64,000 nucleotides of DNA from Ricinus communis (Eukaryota; Streptophyta; Magnoliopsida; Malpighiales; Euphorbiaceae): NCBI RefSeq assembly GCF_019578655.1, contig NC_063263.1, positions 8,803,001-8,867,000 on the forward strand, in the 5' to 3' direction. The translations under genes were made by a program, and so were the position numbers. The notes beneath the pieces were generated by a model. That model did not search any database. It was given only the letters and a program-made list of their open reading frames with translations, and was not told where the DNA came from. Below are positions 12,298-27,615 of this stretch, piece after piece; the stretch's first letter is position 1, and every line of letters begins with the position of its first letter.

Positions 12298-12304
12298 TAT
12301 AAAA
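12298..12304 (+). promoter_or_regulatory. TATA box of the CASP-like gene
   Basis: TATAAAA in CCTATAAAATCC lies 139 bases upstream of the ATG at 12443. A second TATA-like run (TATATATAA, 12391-12399) is only about 45 bases from the ATG and is the less likely core element. Confidence 0.5.
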
Positions 12305-12442
12305 TCCTAGCACTCCTTGACCAGAGAAACACAAAGAAATAGAAAAGAAAGAAAAAGAAAAAGAAGGGTTTCTTTTTCTTAATAAGTAAGTATATATAAC
12401 AAGAATCAATATCAAGAAAGATCAAGAAAGTGAAGAGAAGAT

Positions 12443-14067
12443 ATGATGACGAATGGTCAAAAAATAGAGGTGGCAGTGCAGCTACCGGAGTCAAAGGTGG
12501 CAGCAACAGAGAACAATGAAACAATGAGTGGGCCACTGGTGGTGGGTGGTGGAGTAGCAAAGCCTTTTGGCCGGAAAGCTGATGTCATGCACGTAATACT
12601 TAGGCTGCTATGCACAATAACCTCTGTAACGGCAGTTTCTTTCATGGTCACAGCTCATCAGTCTAGCACTGTCTCGATTTATGGTTTTATGCTTCCCGTT
12701 CGCTCTAAGTGGTCTTTCTCTCACTCTTTTGAGTAAGTCAAATGATGATCGTGGCCATTTGTTTATTTTTTATTGTTTGGTTGCTGAGAAAGTTATGAAA
12801 ACTAAAGAAAATGAAAAACTCTTTTGTGGGTTTTGTTTTGAAGGATTGAAATAATGGAATGAGGCTAAAGTTTTTAGCTTTCTTTCATTTTCCTTCATTT
12901 TCTTAGTAACCAAACAGTTTGCCAGTTCTTCTATGATACTTTTAATTGTCTACAATGTCCTTAATTATTGGTCTGAATTACTGTGAATTGACCGACAAAA
13001 TCGGTGTCCTGCCTTTGCTTATTTTGTCCTGTTATGAGAAAGATATTGATTCTGATGAAGTTGTTGACGAAATTGCCCTCGTTTTTGTTTCTTCTGTGAG
13101 TAAAAAAAAACAAGTTTTTGGTTCTTCCATAGCATTTGAATGAACAGAATCAAACCCGTGAGTTTCTTATATTTAAATTTTTCTTTTTTATTTAGTTTAG
13201 AATATTGGGTTCATGGAATTTTGGAAGTTTTCAGTGACAATGATGTTGAAATGAGTATGTATCATTACTATGATAGGATGGTTTAACAACATATTTCTTG
13301 AAGCATAAAATTTACTAATTTTAGATATAGTTGATTGCACAAGAAATAACTATATGGTTGGTGAAATTGAGTGGTTTCAGATTCAAATAAAAAGGTAGTT
13401 AGACGGCTTGTTCGGATGATTAGTGGTTGTTGATTCAGATATTTGGTGCTGTGCAGGTATTTAGTTGGAGTATCAGCTGCTGTTGCTGCACACTCCTTGC
13501 TGCAACTGTTAATTAGCATGTCAAGATTGCTCAGGAAATCTCCAGTGATTCCATCAAGAAGTCATGCATGGCTTATTTTCGCAGGAGATCAGGTACTGTA
13601 CTCTTATTATCTTCTTAGTCATGAATATATTGCCCTTCGAATTTGAGGTGTGTGTATGTCTACAGTAATGTTTATATGCTTCTATTTGTACACAAAAATC
13701 AACTGCATATTTCAAGAATTCTGATTTTCACTCTGAGCTTAACTTGGACCTTTTTCAAGAATTCTGTCGAATGTTTCAATAACTCAGTTTTGCCTCGTGC
13801 ACAACTTCTTCTTTATACTGGCCTGATTAATCTTCAACTCCTCAGGTTTTTGCATATGCAATGATTAGTGCTGGGGCCGCTGCATCCGGGGTCACCAACC
13901 TGAACCGCACAGGAATTCAACACACAGCTTTGCCGAATTTCTGCAAGCCTTTAAATTACTTTTGTAACCATGTTGCGGTCTCTATAGCCTTCGCTTTCAT
14001 CAGTTGCTTGTTGCTCGCTGCGTTAGCTGTTCAGGAGGTCATCTGGCTCTCCAAGTCCAAGTATTGA
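12443..14067 (+). CDS. CASPL3A1: CASP-like protein (CASPL3A type), four-TM plasma membrane protein
   Basis: Member of the CASP-like family, related to the scaffold proteins that organise Casparian-strip membrane domains; the role of this subgroup is not established. Exons 12443-12732, 13457-13592 and 13846-14067 give 215 residues. Splices are GA|gtaagt...gtgcag|G, CAG|gtactg and ctcag|GTT. Four membrane segments are visible at about 48-70, 98-121, 134-161 and 182-208. The family's two buried charged residues are present: Arg54 in TM1 (VILRLL) and Asp141 in TM3 (FAGDQ). The N-terminus is cytosolic and weakly acidic; the C-terminus ends just after TM4 (WLSKSKY). There are two ATGs in tandem at the start, and I chose the first. 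The 3A assignment rests on overall resemblance plus position next to FtsHi2 and NUP35. Confidence 0.9.
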
Positions 14068-14993
14068 AGTTTGTTTATGGATGCTTACTGGGTTTGTACA
14101 CCTGTAGGAAATACTGCTGGCTCTATTTATTTTGGTGATCTTCTAGTTCTTCAGTGGAAATTTTGTAGTCTATCATATTTACAGTTGCCTTTGTAAAGAG
14201 CAAGATGGGTGTAACTTTTACTCGCACCATATCCAAGTTCAGCGACCTATGATCAGATTGTTCAATCTTTATCTGCTAATGGGACTGGTATATATATATA
14301 TGTGCAATGTAGTAATTGGTTCTAGCAAGCCCCTGGTTTTTGATTGCTGAAATCTCAATTATTAACAGTAATAATTGGTAAAAGGCCTCGGAATTATATT
14401 CATATCAATTAGTTGAATGACTAATCTTTCTACCCATGTCTTTGCCATTTTAATAGCATTAGCACTCTTCAACTTCTTTGGACCAGCTTCTTTGACATTC
14501 ATTTGTAGAGTTAAATTTAAGAAATGCTGCCGTGCTTTGTGAAGAATAATTGAATTGGAAGATAGCTGGATGGCATGGCATAATCATTGAGTTTGCTGTT
14601 GGCAATCTCAACATGCTAAAATAATATTGGCTTGTCTTTTCTTTTCTCAACCATTTGTCTAAAAGACTTGTCGTTTGACATCCTCCACTTTTTGTCTTCT
14701 CAAATGGGACTGCTCGAGGAAGCATAGCGTAAATAACTTGTTACTTTAAATCAAACCCGTTTGCCTGCTTGAATTCTCCAGCTATCAAACGACGTATCGT
14801 TCTTCAACCACGAGTCGTCAAGCTAGTTGAAGCCGATTGTCGTTCAATCCAATTTGCGGAACGATGCGTTTTAAGCTGCGCCTCCATTTCTTCTGTAAAC
14901 AAACACAACCGGCTCTCTCTGTCTCTATCTCTATCTACAAGCTCCAAAAACAATAATCTTTCTCCGAAATTACAATTTGATTCAATTCGATAA
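14068..14993. other. 3' UTR and promoter spacer between CASPL and FtsHi2
   Basis: No independent gene is seen. The 3' half (14750-14990) is less AT-rich and has a CT-rich run (CTCTCTCTGTCTCTATCTC, near 14912-14934). This is typical of TATA-less promoters and 5' UTRs of plastid-protein genes, so the FtsHi2 transcript probably starts here. Confidence 0.5.
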
Positions 14994-15047
14994 ATGCAAG
15001 AGCTATTCTCCTACTGCTATCATACTTGCACCCTCTCCACAATGTAA
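14994..15047 (+). promoter_or_regulatory. Upstream ORF (17 codons) before FtsHi2
   Basis: ATG at 14994 opens a 17-codon frame that stops at TAA 15045-15047, 64 bases before the FtsHi2 start. It would act as a uORF if transcription starts upstream of it, as the CT-rich leader suggests. A GTAAGT donor-like word overlaps its end (15044), but no AG acceptor lies close to the main ATG. Confidence 0.35.
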
Positions 15048-15111
15048 GTTTCTCTTTTTTATACTGTCTCTTTAAATTCTTTTAACTCATCTTTATTACA
15101 TTTTCATTATC

Positions 15112-21049
<5,938 letters not shown>

Positions 21050-22451
21050 GTGAGATACCAAGAGAACTCTGGTAACGAACTCGATCATTGTTTTTGGGAT
21101 GGCAACGCGGAGATTAGCCAAGGAAAGTTACCTGTCGCCTTCGATTGATGATGCAAATTGCAGAATAGCTATGGCCGTATTCTGCAGTTCGACTTTGGAT
21201 CAGAAGTGTGATCGAATGCTGAATTGCTCTGACCACGGCGGAAGTGTTCTGATGACTCAGAAGAACTGGGTTCAATTCAGCTGTAATCCAATTGAAGTGT
21301 TTTCTTCTCTTTTCTATTCATATGTTCCTTACTAAAAGATTAACTAAATTGCGGGCAACTCATTTTTCCTATTTTTCGTTTTGCCTCGTCATGTACATAA
21401 AATCTGACCTTATTATTATTATTAGGCCAAATGTATATTTGGATATTTTATTTTTCTAAATAACATTGAAGCTTATTCTTTTTAAAAAGAATAATATTGA
21501 AACACTTTTTATCATGTGATTTTATTTAATACGTTTGCGTGTACAGTACAAATTGATGTTTAAATATTATTTAAAAAAGTATTCAAGTGCTATGTTAAGT
21601 TGATAATTTAAGAGTTTATTTGCGTCTATATATGTATAGTTTAAAGGTTAATTTACTCGTCTTATTAAATATTAAGGATAAAAATGTATTTTTTTTTTTA
21701 TAGTTTACAACTTTTAAAAAGCTTTTGACTATATATATTCTTAACATATGAATAATCATTATATATGTATATATAATCCATTTTATCTTTATATAAGTTT
21801 TTTTTTTATGTGAAGAATTTAGATTAATTTACAAGTATATAGAACTAAAATGAAGCAGAACGGAGTGGAATGAATGGATCAACATTACCAAGTGTAATAC
21901 AAAGCAAAGAGCTAACATGTAAAATAACTCCAAATTTTTTACTTTTGGTGGCCTCCTCTCATTACAGCAAGAACAATGCAATAATTTAATATTTTCGTAG
22001 GGAAAGTGAGAGACAATGTAATTCTCATTGCCTTGCATTTTAAAAAGAAAATTTGTACAACCAATTAAAAAATTTAAAGTATGAACGTAATTTTTTATTC
22101 AATTACATAAATGATTACAGGGTACCAAATATACTCTTATGTGTTAGAGAATGTGACTAATATAAATTAGGATAAAGGTATTAATGATTACCAATTCTGT
22201 GAATTGTGATCTTTTCTAATTATCTAATATTTGTGTTCATCATTAGCATAATAATACTCAATCCTGACCGTCGAAAAACTCATAAAAACTTACCTTTGAA
22301 AAGGTCAAATTCTCTCAGTACTTTTACACTATCACTAGACTAAATAACTTCTCTAAAATTTAACTGCCACCACAGTAATCAAGCAACCACTAACCGCCAA
22401 ATCCCACCACGTTCTTGGAAGCAAAAACTGCCCACTACTCACTATGACTAA
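21050..22451. other. FtsHi2 3' UTR and AT-rich spacer
   Basis: The first roughly 280 bases (21050-21330) are less AT-rich and are probably 3' UTR; the 78-codon open frame in them has no domain. From 21.4 to 22.4 kb the DNA is AT-rich with no gene. Confidence 0.5.
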
Positions 22452-22458
22452 TTTATAA
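22452..22458 (+). promoter_or_regulatory. Possible TATA box of the phytocyanin gene
   Basis: TTTATAA lies 84 bases upstream of the ATG at 22542 and gives a short 5' UTR if the start is about 30 bases downstream. Confidence 0.4.
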
Positions 22459-22541
22459 CTCTCTTTCAGACTTCACATTAGCCCACATTGCACCAACTTT
22501 CTTTTGTGCTTGTCTCGAGATTTCTTGCGAAGATTTTAAGA

Positions 22542-23333
22542 ATGAAGATCATTAACATGGATTCTCTTATGGGTCTGTTCTGCACTTCTTTTCTTGTCTT
22601 TTTACTGTCCATGAATGGTTTGGCTAATGCTGCTAAAGTGTTCAAAGTTGGTGATGAATTGGGATGGCAAGAGCCTGGAGGTAATATCTCTGCTGCTGTG
22701 TATGGCCAGTGGGCTCAAGGGAATCGATTTCGAGTTGGAGATTCTCTCTGTAAGTTTGTTCCAATTCGTTTTACCTTGGAATCTTCAGTTTGCAATCTCT
22801 GTAATAAAAGTTTGGCAAGAGATTTTGTTTCTGTAACTCAAGAATGAGTTATACAGCTGAAAGTATCATTACAAGTAAATAAGTGCTTTCTTGGGTTTTC
22901 TTCTTATTGCATAGTAATATTAGTTGTTTATTTTCTTGTTTTCTTATTAAACTTCTGTTTTGTAGTGTTCATGTACAAGAACGACTCGGTTCTTCAAGTG
23001 GAGAAATGGGGTTATTTCCATTGTAGCAGCAGCAAACCTATTGTTGCCTTCAACAACGGAAGGAGCACTTTCAATCTTGACAAGTCAGGACCTTATTATT
23101 TCATAAGTGGAGCTCCTAATCACTGCAAAAGAGGCCAGCGTTTGATTGTCGAAGTAATGGGTCTGCACCACCAGAGATCACATTATTCTCCACCATCCAT
23201 TGCAACTCCACCTGATCAACCTTTCCAAGCACCATCACCGCAGCCAAGTTCAGGAATACTAATCTCAGTTGGACCTGGTGCAGTCTCGATAGTTCTTGTT
23301 TCTACATTAGCAGCTTTATTCTGGTCATATTAA
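22542..23333 (+). CDS. Early nodulin-like protein (ENODL), GPI-anchored phytocyanin homologue
   Basis: Cell-surface arabinogalactan-type glycoprotein with a cupredoxin fold. Exons 22542-22749 and 22966-23333 (CTCT|gtaagt...tgtag|TG) give 191 residues. Seen: signal peptide ending near Ala30 (GLANA), phytocyanin domain about 31-135 opening with KVFKVGDELGW, and the conserved pair Cys89 (YFHCSS) and Cys123 (NHCKRGQ), expected to form the fold's disulfide. A Pro/Ser-rich stretch with PPS, TPP and PSPQPSS follows, then a hydrophobic C-terminal tail of GPI-signal type. Of the copper sites, His122 is present, but the first-His position falls in NDSVLQVEK and the usual Met/Gln axial region reads GQRL. 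Copper binding is therefore probably lost, as in other ENODLs. Met6 (22557) is an alternative start. I cannot assign a numbered orthologue. Confidence 0.9.
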
Positions 23334-23930
23334 ACAGTGTTTGTTTATAGTTTGTTTCAGTTATTTTGGTATTACTTCTTCGTAATTGTCAGGTTCCTGC
23401 TGTTGGGATCTTACGTATTTGAACAATTTGTCCCTTCCAGTTATTGGTTTACCTATTGTTTTCTCTTGGTTTTAATATTCTAGGAAAATGGGTTTGTGTT
23501 TATGTAATTTCTAATGTTTTCTGTTGAAATTTCCTGTTGTAACTACTGGATTGAGCATATTTCATCACGGAACTCTTAGTGCATGTATGATATTTGAAAT
23601 CCTTTGCTACAACTAGAAATCTTGCATCCTACTTGCATTGGTCCTACTATACAATGTGCATGTCTCATCAGAGATCAATGGTAAATGCCAAAGTGAACAT
23701 GATAAATATGACATATTGCTTTAAGTAAATTGACTAAAATCAATTCAGGCTTTAGGCTCTCCCCAAGTGGTATGTATGGATTTCTTTCTAACCACCTTGC
23801 CACAGTATATTTATTGCAGGTTGCAAACTTCACCAAACTTTTTATTGCTGAATTCTCTTCCAGAAAATTATGCACAGAATATACTTCAATTAAATTAATC
23901 ACACCACAAGAATCCAGAATTAGTATGTAT
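23334..23930. other. 3' UTR and intergenic, no gene seen
   Basis: This separates the phytocyanin gene from the ankyrin cluster. Open frames on both strands overlap at 23675-23960, have no domain and are read as chance. Confidence 0.5.
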
Positions 23931-23939
23931 GATTTCCTA

Positions 23940-24413
23940 TTGATTTTGCACTATCAACATTAGAGTTGAATCAAAGGCATCCTCTTCAAGTTCCATCAAC
24001 CAAGATTGCTTAACATGAATTTCACCCCTTCTCTACAAGCAATTAAAAAGGCATTTAGGTTTTCATAGTTAAGCTCAGTAGCAACCAATGGATCGGTATC
24101 CATTAACAGCTTTACGACCTTGACATTTCCAGGACGACAAGCTGCACGCAGTGGAATTTCCTGCTGTCCGTTTTTTCTTTATTACCAAGTCAGGGCACAG
24201 ATTAACAATTTCAGTGACCAAATGTAACGTTGAGTCCAAGGAAATGGGTGATCTTTGTTCAAGGACTCTTTTATCCTCTTTAACTAATCTCTCAAAGGCA
24301 AATTTTATCATTTTCTCAAAATGGCCTCTGTCACCGTTGGAGGCATTTTCTAGGAAGATTGAAAAATCAAAACTGCATAAGAATTTAGGCTGATGTTTAA
24401 ACAAGTTCTGCAA
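23940..24413 (-). pseudogene. ACD6-like ankyrin pseudogene, first-exon fragment
   Basis: Read on the minus strand from 24413, a degraded copy of the first exon of the neighbouring ankyrin genes is visible: NGDRGHFEKMIK, then FERLVKEDKRVLEQ, then LDSTLHLV and EIVNLCPDLV. Relative to the intact paralogue about ten codons are missing between LHLV and EIVNLC. After CPDLV the frame shifts; in the new frame an ankyrin repeat continues as PLRAACRPGNVKVVKLLMD and NAFLIACREG before a stop near 24030. No second exon or PGG domain follows. It is a third, dead member of the cluster, on the same strand as the gene at 27.6-30.6 kb. Confidence 0.8.
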
Positions 24414-25381
24414 AGATAAAATTTGATCAATGATTCCCTAAGACATTTTTGGGGGAAGACTTCTGCTTTTGGGTCAACCTAAAGTTGGTCTTTGTTGGAG
24501 TTGCCGAGATTTTGTTTAAGAGTCTAATCAAGATTAGTCAAATTTCATGTAATGTTAACTATGTTTCATAAATGTAATTATATCTCAGCAATGTAATCAG
24601 TTTTAGGTGAAAAGGAATGATGATCCCTGTTTCAAGGGAGGCTGCTGGAGCATGAAAATAGAGTATTGTATTGGAAAAAAAGGGAAGAAAATGAGGAAGA
24701 AAAGAAAGAAAAAAATTATATTTTTCAGAGTTGTAACTTTTATTTTCAGTTGCAATATGTTTCTGTTTTCTACTGAAACCTTTTGTTCCATGTTCTTCTT
24801 TTCTTCCTCCTAAAAACCCAAGAGTCTTAAACATGGTCCGAGTTAGCACTTGTAGACTAAATATCTACAGTACCAAAATTTCATTGTCCATAATTTGGAC
24901 ACCTTCACTGCTGCAGATTCTTGGAAAGTGGCACTGAGTGAAGTTGGAAATATTCACGCACCTTATCGGTTGGGAAATTATGATGTGGATTCTTGTTGCT
25001 TTCGTTCGTGAAGCTTTCTTTATAAATTTCAAGGAAGGAAATAGCTAATGTGCATCTCCTTCTCAACAATTTCAAGGAAGACTTCAGCTTTGGGGTCAAT
25101 GTAAAATCCTTATCGAGGGCCCCATTCAACCACTTTGCCTATTATGCAATAAATTTTTCTTCCTTGTAGACACCAGGATATCAGCAATCTCATGCCTGGA
25201 ACCTTCAAATTAAAGTTGACAGGTGAAACAGGAAAAGGACTATAAAGATCAGCCGCAACCACAAAGAACGGCCAAACAAATTCCATTCTCTCGAAAGAGT
25301 CATCATCTATATGCATATATCCTTTATTCATGCTATTATTTTTAAAGTTTAATAAAAAATTTGCAGTAAATTTTTCTTGAA
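24414..25381. other. Spacer between ankyrin pseudogene and ankyrin gene, with a short duplicated segment
   Basis: This contains the promoter and 5' UTR of the + strand ankyrin gene. Two related minus-strand segments (about 24457-24490 and 25071-25104) share GGAAGACTTC(T/A)GCTTT(T/G)GGGTCAA and translate to a common DPKAEVF motif on the minus strand. They look like small relics of one duplicated sequence. An open minus-strand frame at 25110-25517 has no recognisable domain. Confidence 0.45.
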
Positions 25382-27438
25382 ATGGACCCAAGGCTTTTAA
25401 TGGCTGTGAAGCAAAATGATAATACATGTTTTGAAAGATTGGTGCAGGAGAACAGAAGCGTACTACTCCAACAGGAATGTGATAAATCCTTGAATACAAT
25501 ATTACACCTGGCTTCAAGAATGGAGCACACTGAATTAGCCAGAAGAATTGTTCAGTTATGCCCTGACTTGGTTGAAATGGAGAATGCTATGGGGGAAACT
25601 CCCTTGCATGAAGTCTCTCGTAATGGAAATGCAGATATTGCTACCCTTCTGTTGGAGACCAATCCATGGATGGCTTCAATGCTTAATCTTGCGGACCAGA
25701 GTGCATTTTCCATAGCTTGTAGTAATGGGCATCTCGATGTGGTGAAACTCCTTTTGAATCTACACTGGTTAATGGACATCGAAGAAGAAAGAACGGGTCT
25801 AGATGAGATGATATCAACAGAAAGTAAGTTGCATATTTCAATTGCTGATACACTGAGTAATTAAGATAGTTTCTGCCATTGCTCACCTAATTAAAACTGA
25901 TCATTCAGCAGATATTGTGAGGGAAATATTAAAAATGCGGCCAAAATTTGCTTTGAAGACCGACAAAGATGGTTGCGTACCATTGCACTATGCTTGTGAA
26001 AAGAGGCAGTTCAAAATTATAAGATTGCTTATACAGTTTGCCCCGGCCAGTGCTAACAAGTTTAATAAAAATGGTTACACACCTTTGCACTATGCGGCAA
26101 TGAATGGTGAGACAGCCATCCTTGAAGAATTTATGTCACTAGCTCCCACATCTTTTAATTTTTTAACCGAACTTGGTCAAGAAACGGCACTTCATCTTGC
26201 TGCTAAATTCGGCAAGTACAATGCTTTTGTTCTCATGGCTTCCAAATACACTGATCTTATACAAAAGGCAGACAGAAACGGTAGCACAGTCTTGCATCTT
26301 GCTGTCTCTGCTAGGTTCTATCAAGTAAGAATCTATCTTTTGCTCATGTTATTACTGTGCACACATTCACACATGCATTTCATCTTGTTGGTATGACTTC
26401 TTAATCTGATTTGATATAATGAACATGTCTACAACATGGTCATAATAGTTAGCAGAATACATAATCGTTGCGACGCACATCGATGTCAAGCTTAGAGATC
26501 ATGAAGGACATACAGCACTCGACCTTCTCAGTCAAGCGAATTTCTGTTCTAAATTCAAGCATATTAAGGATCTGTTGGTCAAATCCAAGAATTCAGGGAA
26601 TGATGTTGGCAACAAATCGAACAAACAACTTATAATTGAAGCTGGAACCAGTCTAGGAGCTCATACTGTCATTGAATCTGAAGAACTCGATGATAATGAA
26701 TCAGAACAAAGTTCCTCAGGAAGAGGCGAATTGGATCGACACAAGCATCTAAGTGAGAGACGCAGGAAAGAACTGATCAAGCACCACAAAAGCCGACGCA
26801 ACAGGCAATACGAGACACAAAGGGAGGCACTACAAAATGCAAGAAACACAATCATACTAGTAGCCATTTTGATCGCATCAGTAGCTTTTACTGTTGGTCT
26901 GAATCCCCCTGGAGGTGTCTATCAGGATGAAGAAACACTGAAAGGACAATCAATTGCTGGTAGAAAAGTGGCTTTCAAGATTTTTGCAATAAGTAACAGC
27001 ATTGCATTGTTCACATCTTTGTGCATCGTAATTATTCTAGTGAGCATCATTCCCTTCCAGAGAAAAGAACTGATGAGGCTGATGGTGATCACTCACAAGG
27101 CCATGTGGATAGCTGTGTCTTTCATGGCAACAGCTTTTGTTGCAGCTGGATGGGTGATAATGCCACATGATCAAGGGATATGGATGCTTGCGGCAATAAT
27201 CGCTATCGGTGGGGGTAGCGTGACTGCTGTTTTTATCTATTTGGGAGTTCATATCGTTAGACATTGGTTGAGGAAACTGAAATGGAGGGAAGAAAGAGGT
27301 AAAAAGACGAAGATATTTGCTGTCAACACCGAAAGATCCATCAGCAAAGGAGAAATCCAGCCTCGCTTCAAATCGCAATCAGAATCCTCCAACTCTGATG
27401 TTGAAAGTGCAAAATCATTCGGGTATCATACATATTAA
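25382..27438 (+). CDS. ACD6-like ankyrin repeat protein with PGG domain (membrane)
   Basis: This family includes ACCELERATED CELL DEATH 6, a plasma-membrane regulator of salicylic-acid defence, and many uncharacterised relatives. Exons 25382-25823, 25909-26324 and 26449-27438 give 615 residues. The canonical start MDPRLLMA is present. Ankyrin repeats fill about 36-145 and 155-310 ([74 protein letters not shown]). A charged linker with a basic cluster follows (about 385-412), then the PGG domain opening with [14 protein letters not shown] and [12 protein letters not shown] (near 440). Four membrane segments follow, ending in a basic and Ser-rich tail. Intron 1 ends in a tandem acceptor (ttcagcag), so the last three bases may be optional exon. 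It is tail-to-tail with the next gene; the stops are 177 bases apart. Confidence 0.9.
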
Positions 27439-27615
27439 AGGCATGAAAACTAGTATGATCAGTATCTGCTTGTTTCTTATCTGATGAAGAATTTCAGAAA
27501 TAATTTTACTCTTTTCTTACGCAAAAGGTCAAGATGTTTTAAAATCTGCTCGTTTCTCATTCTGGTGATCAATTTGTATTAGAATTGAAGATAACTGGAC
27601 TAACTAATGTTTATC

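Noticed and set aside
12297..12651. Minus-strand open frames under CASPL exon 1
   Set aside because: They are shadows of the CASPL exon and its purine-rich 5' UTR; the CASPL frame has the family residues.
21099..21335. 78-codon open frame after FtsHi2
   Set aside because: It starts 50 bases past the FtsHi2 stop in probable 3' UTR and has no domain.
25110..25517. 135-codon minus-strand open frame
   Set aside because: Half of it is antisense to the first exon of the + ankyrin gene and the rest has no recognisable domain.
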